From NCBI GenBank assembly GCA_029260455.1, contig JAJDDF010000008.1:124001-188000 (forward strand): a stretch of 64,000 nt of DNA. The letters run 5' to 3'. The notes below the pieces were generated by a model that worked only from the letters and a program-made list of their open reading frames with translations, did no database searches and was not told the DNA's origin. Source of the DNA: Phycisphaerales bacterium (lineage in GTDB: Bacteria > Planctomycetota > Phycisphaerae > Phycisphaerales > UBA1924). Every line of letters starts with the position of its first letter. Positions within the stretch are counted from its first letter, which is position 1. A program made the translations under genes and the position numbers. Below, one piece after another: positions 33,882 through 42,139 of the stretch.

Positions 33882-35114
33882 TCAGTTCGACATCGTGCTG
33901 GCAACTGAGAAGATTGGCAACAACAGCGCAATAGCCACAAAGCCAATCGTCGCACCCATGATGATGATCATCGCAGGTTCGATGAGCTGCGTTGCCGTCT
34001 TGACCGCGGTGTCCAGATCATCTTCACTGGTGACTGCAACACGGTTCAGCACTTCTGGCAAGCGCCCGGAATCTTCGCCGGCAGCAAGCATCTGTGCCGC
34101 TGATGGTGGAATAAGTTCCGAGTTCAACAACACCTCTGACATGCGCCGTCCAGCAGTGACCGTTTCTTCTATATCGTTCCAAAGGTCTTGCCAGAGAACG
34201 TTATCTGTCACACCACGCACAATGCGGACGGCATCAAGCAGGGGGACACCAGAAGCAAGAAGTGTGCCGAGCGTGCGCGTGGCGCGCGTGACGTAAAATA
34301 GGGTAAACATAGGTCCAATGACGGGCGCTTGAACTTTGAAGCGATCGATAAACCTGCATCCAAAGACCGACTTACGAAACAGCATTGCACCTATGACCGA
34401 TGCCACCATGCCTCCAACAATAAGTGGCCAGTGTGCCGTAGTGAAATTGCTGATGGTTAAAATGATTTGCGTCACTGTTGGCAAAGCAGCTTCGCGTGAT
34501 TCATAGATTTTCGCAAAACGCGGCAGTACCCAAGTCACAAGAAACGCAGTGATACCGAACGCGAGCGAAAGCATCATCATGGGATAGGCGAGCGCACCGC
34601 GAATCTGTTTTATAATTTTGCGTTCTTTACCAAGATATTCCGATATACGCCCGAGCATGACTCCCATGGAACCGGACGCTTCGGCGGCCTCCATCAAACT
34701 GATCATCAGGGTGGGAAACACGCGTGGGAATTTCATCAGTGCGGACGAAAACGGATCACCTGAGGCGATTCGCGCCGCAACGTCTGTCATGACCGGCGTT
34801 AAGTTTGCTCGGCGGCCGCGCCTGCGGGATTGTTCGATGAAGGCATCAATGGCATGTGAAAGCGGGACACCTGTATCAAGCATGACCCCAAGCTGCGAGG
34901 CCAGTGCGATCACCTCATCACGAGTGACTCGGCGGGCTGCGATTTTGGTGCGAATCTCGTCAACATTGATTTCGGTCTCTGCCAGAGAAATTTCTGTAAC
35001 AAGCGCACCATCTCGCTGCACATTCCGGCGCGCATCGAATTCAGTAGCTGCAATAACCGTGCCAGTGACGGCTTTCCCATGTGAATCGCGTGCTTTATAG
35101 CTATAGCTAGGCAT
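33882..35114 (-). CDS. pilC: PilC/GspF inner-membrane platform protein
   Basis: This is the polytopic platform protein of type IV pili and type II secretion, which links the PilB motor to the growing pseudopilus. The N-terminal 'YSYKARDSHGKAVTGTV' and two repeated T2SSF domains ('LASQLGVMLDTGVPLSHAI' and 'RTLGTLLASGVPLLDAVRI') are diagnostic. Membrane helices lie near 175-200, 225-245 and 380-400. Length (410) is normal. It is the last gene of the block and lies 15 bases behind pilB. Confidence 0.94.
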   Translation of the reverse strand: MPSYSYKARDSHGKAVTGTVIAATEFDARRNVQRDGALVTEISLAETEINVDEIRTKIAARRVTRDEVIALASQLGVMLDTGVPLSHAIDAFIEQSRRRGRRANLTPVMTDVAARIASGDPFSSALMKFPRVFPTLMISLMEAAEASGSMGVMLGRISEYLGKERKIIKQIRGALAYPMMMLSLAFGITAFLVTWVLPRFAKIYESREAALPTVTQIILTISNFTTAHWPLIVGGMVASVIGAMLFRKSVFGCRFIDRFKVQAPVIGPMFTLFYVTRATRTLGTLLASGVPLLDAVRIVRGVTDNVLWQDLWNDIEETVTAGRRMSEVLLNSELIPPSAAQMLAAGEDSGRLPEVLNRVAVTSEDDLDTAVKTATQLIEPAMIIIMGATIGFVAIALLLPIFSVASTMSN

Positions 35115-35129
35115 AATCGTTCACCATAT

Positions 35130-36881
35130 TCACAGGGCAGAAACGCGCAGAACTTCATCAATAGATGTCAACCCTGCTGCAGCTTTATAGAACCCATCAT
35201 GACACAATGGCTGGTGCCCGTGTTCTTGAGCGGAATCGCGTAGCTCCTGCAATGTTGCACCACGTGCTATGCAATCGACCATGACTTCGGAGGGAACAAA
35301 CAATTCATGGATACCGAGTCGTCCGGCGTAGCCTGATCCATGACAACGCGCGCAACCGGTGCCTTCGAAGAACGTGGTCGGGGTGCTGAGTTCCTTGTCG
35401 ACCATGGTTTTGACAGATTCATTTGGTTCAGATTCAGCCTTGCAGTGCGGGCATATTTTTCGCACAAGACGTTGTGCTAGCACACCGCGCAACATCGCGG
35501 CAACAAGATATGGCTCAATGCCCATGTTTACGATGCGAGTCACTGCGGACACTGCATCATTTGTGTGCAATGTTGACAACACGAGGTGCCCGGTGAGCGC
35601 GGCCTGGGTCGCAATGGTCGCCGTGTCAAGATCCCGAATTTCACCCACCATGAGGACATCGGGATCCTGACGCAATAATGAGCGCAGGGCGATTGGGAAA
35701 GTGAAGCCCGCCTTTTCGTTCACCTGAAACTGATTGATGCCGGGCAACTGCGCTTCTACCGGGTTTTCTACGGTTGAAACATTGATTTCTTCTGTTGCAA
35801 TTTCGACAATCGCAGAATAGAGCGTCGTTGACTTACCAGAGCCAGTGGGTCCGGTCACAAGAACCATGCCATTGGGTTCATTAATAAGTTCGCGCCATTG
35901 CACGGTCAATTCGGGGCGCATGCCCAGTTTTTCAACCGAAATGATGGTATTGCGATTGTCAATAATGCGTATGACAACCTTTTCACCAAACTTGGCTGGC
36001 ATGGTCGATATGCGCAAGTCAATCGGTCGCCCGTCAACCGCAACGTGCAGATCACCATCCTGTGGAATGCGGCGCTCCGCGATGTCCATGCCCGCCATGA
36101 TCTTGATGCGTGACACAACTGCTGGATGCATCTGATACGGAGGCATCAGTTTCGAAATCAATCTCCCATCGACGCGGAAACGAACACGACATTCATGGTC
36201 ATGCGCCTCGATATGAATATCGGATGCGCGATCGGTGATCGCCTGATACAGCAGATAGTTGACGAGTTTGATCACTGGCGACTGCCCGGACATCTGCTCT
36301 ATGGCACCAAGGTCGAGGGCATTTTTGTCAGAGCTTCGAAACTCCTGAATATCGACATCGTCATAAATGTCGTCGATCACAAAAACGTTTGCTGATGGAA
36401 GATAAGCCTGAATGGTAGCGCGGATGTCTGCACTTGTGGAAGCAACAATTTGAACCTTCAAGCCTGTGATGCGCTCGATTTCCTCAAGTAGGAACAAATT
36501 GGCCGGTTCAGAAACAGCGATCGTAAGAAAATTATTCACTTTGAATAGTGGAAGCACGCAGTGCGCTTCTACAAAATCGCGAGGAAGAATATCACCGATG
36601 CGTGGATCAGCAAGACGCGGCGTGATGCGAGCATACGGCACACCATACGCACGCGCCAGATGCTGCATAATCACCTGATCCGAAGCAAACCCGAGTTCAA
36701 CAAGCACCTCTCCAAGCAACGATCCGTGCCCGCGCTCCTGCTGCGCTTCCAGCCCTTCAGTAAGTTGCTCGCTTGTTATTGCGCCGGACTCCACAAGCAG
36801 AGCACCAAGCGGTTTGCGTTCATCATCCGTGTTCTGCTGAACCGCCACGTGCTCACTGTGAATCTTGTCGCGAGTGGTCAT
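35130..36881 (-). CDS. pilB: PilB/GspE assembly ATPase
   Basis: PilB powers pilus or pseudopilus extension. An N-terminal MshEN/GspE_N region (residues about 25-165) precedes the ATPase. Walker A is 'GPTGSGKST' (344-352), the Asp box and Walker B 'DPDVLMVGEIRD' (406-417), the His box 'LSTLHTNDA', and a tetracysteine zinc site 'CPHCKAE...CARCHGSG' lies near 475-520. The zinc motif marks the extension-type (PilB/GspE) rather than PilT. Its start overlaps the STAS gene by four bases. No pilT or pilU is in the window. Confidence 0.95.
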   Translation of the reverse strand: MTTRDKIHSEHVAVQQNTDDERKPLGALLVESGAITSEQLTEGLEAQQERGHGSLLGEVLVELGFASDQVIMQHLARAYGVPYARITPRLADPRIGDILPRDFVEAHCVLPLFKVNNFLTIAVSEPANLFLLEEIERITGLKVQIVASTSADIRATIQAYLPSANVFVIDDIYDDVDIQEFRSSDKNALDLGAIEQMSGQSPVIKLVNYLLYQAITDRASDIHIEAHDHECRVRFRVDGRLISKLMPPYQMHPAVVSRIKIMAGMDIAERRIPQDGDLHVAVDGRPIDLRISTMPAKFGEKVVIRIIDNRNTIISVEKLGMRPELTVQWRELINEPNGMVLVTGPTGSGKSTTLYSAIVEIATEEINVSTVENPVEAQLPGINQFQVNEKAGFTFPIALRSLLRQDPDVLMVGEIRDLDTATIATQAALTGHLVLSTLHTNDAVSAVTRIVNMGIEPYLVAAMLRGVLAQRLVRKICPHCKAESEPNESVKTMVDKELSTPTTFFEGTGCARCHGSGYAGRLGIHELFVPSEVMVDCIARGATLQELRDSAQEHGHQPLCHDGFYKAAAGLTSIDEVLRVSAL

Positions 36882-37213
36882 CGCAAACTCCTCACCGCAC
36901 GCTCGAGTGATTCATGAGCTTCCAGTGCAAAATCGAGGCGCGTCAGCTGAAGAATTGTTGCGACTGTTTCATCTGGCGCAATGAGTCGTAGTTGTCCACC
37001 CTGATCACCGACAATTTCCTGCAACGAAAGACATGCCTCAAGACCACCTGAATCGATGAACTCAAGATGCTGGCAATCGAGCACAATATGACGAGCACCT
37101 GCGCGTATACGCTCTTCACTCTCACGGCGAAATGATTCGAGATCATCTGCGGTGAACTCACCGGACAGTGTCAGCACTGCAATGTGTTCGAATTCCTGTG
37201 CACTGATTTTCAT
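36878..37213 (-). CDS. STAS-domain protein (anti-anti-sigma-like)
   Basis: A stand-alone STAS domain of 111 residues: 'LTLSGEFTADDLESF', 'HIVLDCQHLEFIDSGGLEACLSL' split around the conserved Ser of 'DSGG', then 'LRLIAPDETVATIL'. In SpoIIAA-like proteins that Ser is phosphorylated by an anti-sigma-type kinase, so regulation by phosphorylation is possible. It overlaps pilB and lies two bases after the HD-GYP gene. Its position between a c-di-GMP enzyme and the motor ATPase hints at partner switching on pilus assembly; this is inference. Confidence 0.88.
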   Translation of the reverse strand: MKISAQEFEHIAVLTLSGEFTADDLESFRRESEERIRAGARHIVLDCQHLEFIDSGGLEACLSLQEIVGDQGGQLRLIAPDETVATILQLTRLDFALEAHESLERAVRSLR

Positions 37214-37215
37214 CG

Positions 37216-38856
37216 TCAGGCCGCCTCCGCCGTCACATCACTCGCGTGAACGTCTGACTCCATCTGATGGCCACGAAGCATATTGTCATACAGGGATAAA
37301 TCCACCATTTGGAACGCTCGTACAATATTCGAGTCAAATTGTGACCCCGCACAACGTTCAACCTCTTCCAGCACTGCTGGACGTGTCATTTGCTTGCGAT
37401 AGGTGCGCGTCGAACTCATCGCATCAAATGCATCTGCAAGACACACAATTCGCGCCACCGTGGGAATATCTTCACCAGCAAGTCCGCTCGGATACCCACG
37501 TCCGTCAAATCGCTCGTGGTGATGTAATACCGCAGGCAGAATATCATCGAGCGTGGGAATATCGCGCAGAATATGGTGCCCAATCGCCGGATGCTCTTTC
37601 ATCACTTCGAATTGTTCATCTGTCAATCGGCCCGTAGCGCGCAGGATTGATTCTGGAATTCCAATCTTGCCCACATCATGCACGAGCCCTGCGATGCGCA
37701 CACGTTCGGCGTCACGCTCTTCATAGCCGAGTGCCAATGAAATTTGTTGTGAGATATGAGCGACACGCTGCGAATGGCCTCGCGTATATGGATCCTTGGC
37801 GTCAATTGCGGCAGTCAGTGCTTCAAGTGTTCCCAGGAACATATCGCGCTGCACTTCGTAGAGGCGCGCATTTTCAATTATGATCGATGTGTAGCCCGCT
37901 GCAGCTTCAAGCAGTTTCATGTCGGCAGCATTCGCTTCGACATCATCACCGCGCTTACCACCCGCGATGATTATACCCACTGTTGATCCGCCACTCCCGA
38001 CCAAATGCGCAAGTGCGTGTTCGCCGCCCATCGTCAACGGGCCGCCGTCTTCACCCTCGATAATCGCAACTGCATCCTGTTCAAGCGTATTCATGCACTC
38101 CGCAACCGTGACCTCGAAAACCGCCCGCGGACATGGAATGCGCCCTGCGATCACAGATAATCCCGCAAGTACACGCGCGGCACCTTCGCCACGCATAAAA
38201 TATGCACCAATCCAGTTGTAATTCAGTGTCTTGAGCAATTCCTGACACGCACGATCAACATACCGCTGCGGCTGCTCAAGATCGTTCATCGAACGCTCCA
38301 GAGAATACAGCAGGTTTATTTCTTCGTACGATTCTGCGAGTTGGCTACTGAATACTTCCACTGCGCGCCCGGATTCTTCGATGTGACCGAGATCTTCATG
38401 AAACCAACCAAGTGATCGTGCCACGACCTCAACAGTGCGCACATCATGAATCGCAACTGCCTCGGCCCGGATTTGACATGCTGAAGCCTTTTCACCCAGC
38501 TCCGAGAGCGCTGTTTTTGTTGTGTCGCTTTCCATTGATTCAGGCGCAAGCATGAGCGCAACAGTAAATGCACGACGACGACGACGATGCTCCTCGACCA
38601 TCGGCACGAGCCAGAACCCCGGCGCTATTTCGCGAATGCCGGGAGTCTCTTCACGTGTCCACCGCGCTACCGCACCCTCAACAAGCCGCTCAACTGTCGT
38701 TGTGCGCGCCAATCGTCCTGCAGCACCATCATCTTCAGGCGCATCAAGGACATGCCCACTGGCGCTATATCGCCACGTGGGAATCCCAAGTTCCTGGCAC
38801 CGCTCACGAAGTGTGACATGCGGGGGAGGCGAATTGTGCTCCTGCAGGGTGTTCAT
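37216..38856 (-). CDS. HD-GYP c-di-GMP phosphodiesterase with GAF domain
   Basis: A GAF-like sensor domain occupies about residues 195-335. The catalytic HD-GYP domain follows: 'TRGHSQRV' (358-365), 'LVHDVGKIGIP' with the HD pair at 393-394, 'EHPAIGHHIL', 'HHERFDGRGYPSGL' (446-459, containing HHExxDGxGYP) and 'LADAFDAMSSTRTYR'. All metal and GYP residues are present, so the enzyme should be active. No membrane helix is seen. It overlaps the response regulator gene by four bases. Lowering c-di-GMP in response to the upstream kinase/regulator pair is the likely role. Confidence 0.92.
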   Translation of the reverse strand: MNTLQEHNSPPPHVTLRERCQELGIPTWRYSASGHVLDAPEDDGAAGRLARTTTVERLVEGAVARWTREETPGIREIAPGFWLVPMVEEHRRRRRAFTVALMLAPESMESDTTKTALSELGEKASACQIRAEAVAIHDVRTVEVVARSLGWFHEDLGHIEESGRAVEVFSSQLAESYEEINLLYSLERSMNDLEQPQRYVDRACQELLKTLNYNWIGAYFMRGEGAARVLAGLSVIAGRIPCPRAVFEVTVAECMNTLEQDAVAIIEGEDGGPLTMGGEHALAHLVGSGGSTVGIIIAGGKRGDDVEANAADMKLLEAAAGYTSIIIENARLYEVQRDMFLGTLEALTAAIDAKDPYTRGHSQRVAHISQQISLALGYEERDAERVRIAGLVHDVGKIGIPESILRATGRLTDEQFEVMKEHPAIGHHILRDIPTLDDILPAVLHHHERFDGRGYPSGLAGEDIPTVARIVCLADAFDAMSSTRTYRKQMTRPAVLEEVERCAGSQFDSNIVRAFQMVDLSLYDNMLRGHQMESDVHASDVTAEAA

Positions 38857-39263
38857 GCTGCGGTTTGCTCCGAATCAGGCAAGTTGCGCTCACTGAGCAT
38901 TTCTTTGGTGCGCTCCAGCACTTCACGCGGACTGAATGGCTTACTCAATACAACACGTATATTGGTGCGCGCGAGGTCTTCCTCAGCAATTGCGTATCCG
39001 CGTGCAGTGAGCATGATCGCAGGCACATGCGCAAGGTCTTTGTGCTGCTTGAGTTTCTCGCAAAATTGAACACCGGTCATATATGGCATCTGCAGATCAG
39101 TAATCACAAGGTCTGGATGTTCATTTAACGCCAGTTCCAATGCTTCTTCGCCGTCACCTGCGGTCACTACCTCATATCCTGCGTTGCGCAATTTCAGCGC
39201 AACAACATGGACGATGTGCGCTTCATCATCTACAACAAGGATTTTTGCCAGTGGAGTGCTCAT
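38853..39263 (-). CDS. Stand-alone response regulator receiver protein
   Basis: A CheY-like receiver of 136 residues without output domain. The acidic pair is 'VDDE', the phospho-acceptor Asp is in 'LVITDLQMPYMTG', the switch Thr in 'AIMLTARG' and the Lys in 'VLSKPFSPRE'. It is coupled by four-base overlaps to the histidine kinase upstream and the HD-GYP gene downstream, so phosphotransfer from that kinase is likely. The output partner is unknown; candidates are the HD-GYP protein or the pilus motor. Confidence 0.93.
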   Translation of the reverse strand: MSTPLAKILVVDDEAHIVHVVALKLRNAGYEVVTAGDGEEALELALNEHPDLVITDLQMPYMTGVQFCEKLKQHKDLAHVPAIMLTARGYAIAEEDLARTNIRVVLSKPFSPREVLERTKEMLSERNLPDSEQTAA

Positions 39264-40741
39264 GCCGCCACCTTGCGGAGCATTGCTGCATCATCTTTCG
39301 TATATGGAATAGTAAAGAAGAATTTCGATCCCATACCCACCTCCGAATCGAGCCCGACTGATCCCTTGTGCACTGTTTCAACAATGTGCTTCACAAGGTT
39401 CAGCCCCAATCCAGTTCCCTTGGCAACACGCTTGTAGTTTTCAACCCGGAAAAACTTCTCGAATACACGGCTCTTTACTTCCGGCGGAATCCCAAGCCCT
39501 GTGTCAGCAACAGTGATGAGAATTGAACGCGACGCGTCATCATTCTCGATCGTGACAATCACGCGACCACTCTCGGGCGTGTACTTGATGCCGTTCGACA
39601 CAAGGTTCATAATCACCTGGTGAATCATGTCGCGGTCGGCTTCTGCGGTATACACCAGTGGACCATGCCGGCATGTCAGAGAAATGTCTTTCAACTTCGC
39701 CTGTGGTGTCATGGTCTCGATGACATGCTCCGCCACTTCGACCATATCAACATCGGAATATTCCGCGGTCTGAATACCCGCTTCAATGCGGCTGATATTC
39801 AACATATTGTCGACCATGCGACTCACACGATCAGCTTCCGATTTGATGATCTGATAGAACTCCTGCCGCGATTGCTCATCTTGCGTCTCACCATCGATGA
39901 GCATTTCGACATAGGCATTGATAGAACTGAGCGGCGTGCGCAACTCGTGCGATGCCTGGCTCACAAAGTCCGATTTCATCTGACTGATTTCTTTGTCTCG
40001 CGTGATGTCGCGCAAAATAGTCACGACACCAGCGCACCCTCCCGAAGGTTCAGGCAGACACACAAGTGCGATATCAAATGCTCTTGATGATCCCTGCTCA
40101 TCCGTATCATCAATCATTGCATGCTCGACATGGCGCTGCTTGTTGGCGATCCCCGATGAGCGTGAATTGCGGATCATCTGCCGAAGTTCCTGGTCCGCAA
40201 TGAGATCATCGATTGAGCAATCGATTGCCTTATGTGAATCAAATCCCAACAGTCGCGCAGCCGCAGTATTGGCCATCGTCAATTCATCAAAGGCGTTGGT
40301 CACAATCACCGCATCACGCAAACTATGCAAAATCGTCTCAACATGCAGGCGCTCAGCTTCTGCCACACGATGTTGAATCTGCGTCTCCCGAACCGAAGAC
40401 CGCAGCGCTGCCGTACGATCAGACCATATTGCAATTGGTGCCTGCACCGCTCGCGCAAGTGGGCGCAACCAGATGGGCGCCGGGCTTGCTTCGCTGCGTC
40501 CTTCATTTGCATTTTGAGCCAACCGAGCAAAGAACGTACGAAATTGTTTCTGGGCAATAATCGCAATCGGCCCCCAAATCGCAACAACCGCAAGCGATCC
40601 CGCAACTGTGGCTATTGATGCATTGATGATCGGATCGACAACCGGCGCAGCACGCCACACACTCCACCCCACCGCTGAACCAGCAGCGCCAGCGAGTGCT
40701 GCACACATTCCCGAGATGACTGTCAACCGCGGTGCTGCCAC
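39260..40741 (-). CDS. Membrane histidine kinase with PAS domain
   Basis: Two N-terminal helices (about 6-28 and 38-60) anchor the protein. A PAS domain (about 130-245, 'DAVIVTNAFDELTMANTAA') precedes a HisKA dimerisation domain with the phospho-acceptor His in 'QASHELRTPLSSI' and a HATPase_c domain with 'NLVSNGIKYTPESG' (N box), 'VADTGLGIP' (G1) and 'GTGLGLNLVKHIV' (G2). Architecture is complete for a PhoR/WalK-like kinase. It is 39 bases downstream of the TPR lipoprotein gene. Confidence 0.93.
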   Translation of the reverse strand: MAAPRLTVISGMCAALAGAAGSAVGWSVWRAAPVVDPIINASIATVAGSLAVVAIWGPIAIIAQKQFRTFFARLAQNANEGRSEASPAPIWLRPLARAVQAPIAIWSDRTAALRSSVRETQIQHRVAEAERLHVETILHSLRDAVIVTNAFDELTMANTAAARLLGFDSHKAIDCSIDDLIADQELRQMIRNSRSSGIANKQRHVEHAMIDDTDEQGSSRAFDIALVCLPEPSGGCAGVVTILRDITRDKEISQMKSDFVSQASHELRTPLSSINAYVEMLIDGETQDEQSRQEFYQIIKSEADRVSRMVDNMLNISRIEAGIQTAEYSDVDMVEVAEHVIETMTPQAKLKDISLTCRHGPLVYTAEADRDMIHQVIMNLVSNGIKYTPESGRVIVTIENDDASRSILITVADTGLGIPPEVKSRVFEKFFRVENYKRVAKGTGLGLNLVKHIVETVHKGSVGLDSEVGMGSKFFFTIPYTKDDAAMLRKVAA

Positions 40742-40780
40742 CTGTCAATACTCCTTGAAAGTCCCTGCTTTACACTGCAT

Positions 40781-42037
40781 TCAGTCGTTCACCGGAACCT
40801 CCGTAAGACGCAATACATCGCTCCCACTATTCAGCGCTGTCACCAACGCCAAAGCTTCTTGCGATTCAGGATCTATTTCGAGTGCCTGCTCCGCAGCCTG
40901 CAACGCCAGATCGTGTTTATCCAGACGCTCAAACAACACTGCCTGAACAAGCAACGGCTCTGGATCATTCATCGTCAGTTGCGCTGCGCGATCCAGTGTC
41001 TTCACGGCTCGGTCCAGATCGCCACGTTGCTGTTGAAACAGCGCCATAAGCAGATAGCCGTGATGCGAAGTCGGAGAAATCGAAATCAGACGATTCGCAG
41101 CGTCTCGCACCGATTTGTGATCATTGAGCCCGAGGCACACACGCCCGAGTGCATACCATGCGGGGGCATCGTTCTGACCCGCTTCATCTTTTGTCAATTG
41201 AATCAACATCAGACGCGCCGGAACAAGCTGATCCATCCCCGAAAGACACTGCGCACGCAAGTGCAACAGGTCGCGGCGCTGTGTATCACTCTGAGTATCA
41301 ATCAGACGCCGAAGCAGTTGATCCGCCTCGGCATACTGACCTGCGGACATATTCGCCCGCGCCAGGTCTTCGACCAGACCGTCATCATCAGGGGCCAACA
41401 ATGTGGCCTCACGAAAATGCTCCATCGCGCTGTAGGTATCACCTTGCATCATCGAGATATGGCCCAATGTCTGGCGAATGCCCGCGTTATTTTCAAATGA
41501 ATCCCGCTTGCTCTCGAGCAAATTCAAGGCTTCATCGAATCGGTCGAGCTGGATCAACATCTCGGCCCAGGCAACGGCATACTGCGGGTTGGTTTCATCA
41601 AGTTCCCCCGCTGTCTTGTAGCAAGCCATGGCCTGCTCAAACCGGGTGAAGCGCTCGAGCACGATGCCGCGGAAATAATGCGCATCAACAAACTCGGGAT
41701 CGATCTCGACGGCGGTATCAAAAGACTTCAACGCTGATTCAAGATTCCCCTGTTCAAGCAGGATGCGCCCGCGCAAGGTATGTGAACGTGCCACCCGTGA
41801 TGAAAGCTCAATCGATTCATCAATCGTCTTCAAAGACTTCTTCAGATCACCAGACAGGTACTGCTGATGCGCCATGTCCCAACCGGTGGCAGCTTTCAGG
41901 CCAGCCATTTTCATCGTCTGCTGTTCCCGAAACTGCTTGGTGTATTGGCCCTGTCCCTGGCACCCTGCGAGCACCACGATTGCCGCTGCTGCGATACCAA
42001 TCCCAAATGTCATGTTCTGTGCCATGCGCGTCTTCAT
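40781..42037 (-). CDS. TPR-repeat lipoprotein
   Basis: The N-terminus is a lipoprotein signal with lipobox in 'AAIVVLAGCQG'. At least eight tetratricopeptide units follow, for example 'ARSHTLRGRILLEQGNLES', 'AHYFRGIVLERFTRFEQAM' and 'TLGHISMMQGDTYSAMEHF'. It could act like PilF/PilW pilotins that help the secretin insert, but those have fewer repeats; this is inference. ATG 42037 has GGAGG eleven bases upstream; ATG 42055 would sit immediately behind the terminator hairpin and add six residues. First gene of the kinase-motor block. Confidence 0.85.
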   Translation of the reverse strand: MKTRMAQNMTFGIGIAAAAIVVLAGCQGQGQYTKQFREQQTMKMAGLKAATGWDMAHQQYLSGDLKKSLKTIDESIELSSRVARSHTLRGRILLEQGNLESALKSFDTAVEIDPEFVDAHYFRGIVLERFTRFEQAMACYKTAGELDETNPQYAVAWAEMLIQLDRFDEALNLLESKRDSFENNAGIRQTLGHISMMQGDTYSAMEHFREATLLAPDDDGLVEDLARANMSAGQYAEADQLLRRLIDTQSDTQRRDLLHLRAQCLSGMDQLVPARLMLIQLTKDEAGQNDAPAWYALGRVCLGLNDHKSVRDAANRLISISPTSHHGYLLMALFQQQRGDLDRAVKTLDRAAQLTMNDPEPLLVQAVLFERLDKHDLALQAAEQALEIDPESQEALALVTALNSGSDVLRLTEVPVND

Positions 42038-42056
42038 CTGTGTACCAACCTCCATG

Positions 42057-42080
42057 CAAAACGCCCCCTTGCGGGGGCGT
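42057..42080 (-). terminator. Intrinsic terminator after pilQ
   Basis: On the minus strand, ACGCCCCC and GGGGGCGT form a perfect 8-bp stem around the loop gcaa, followed by TTTT. It lies 60 bases after the pilQ stop and only 20 bases before the start codon of the TPR lipoprotein gene. It probably ends the pilin-pilMNOPQ transcript or attenuates readthrough into the kinase-motor block. Confidence 0.85.
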
Positions 42081-42139
42081 CCGCGTTCGATAAGTCGGCA
42101 AGAAACGAGCCTGACCTGAGTCAGAGACTGAATCGGACC

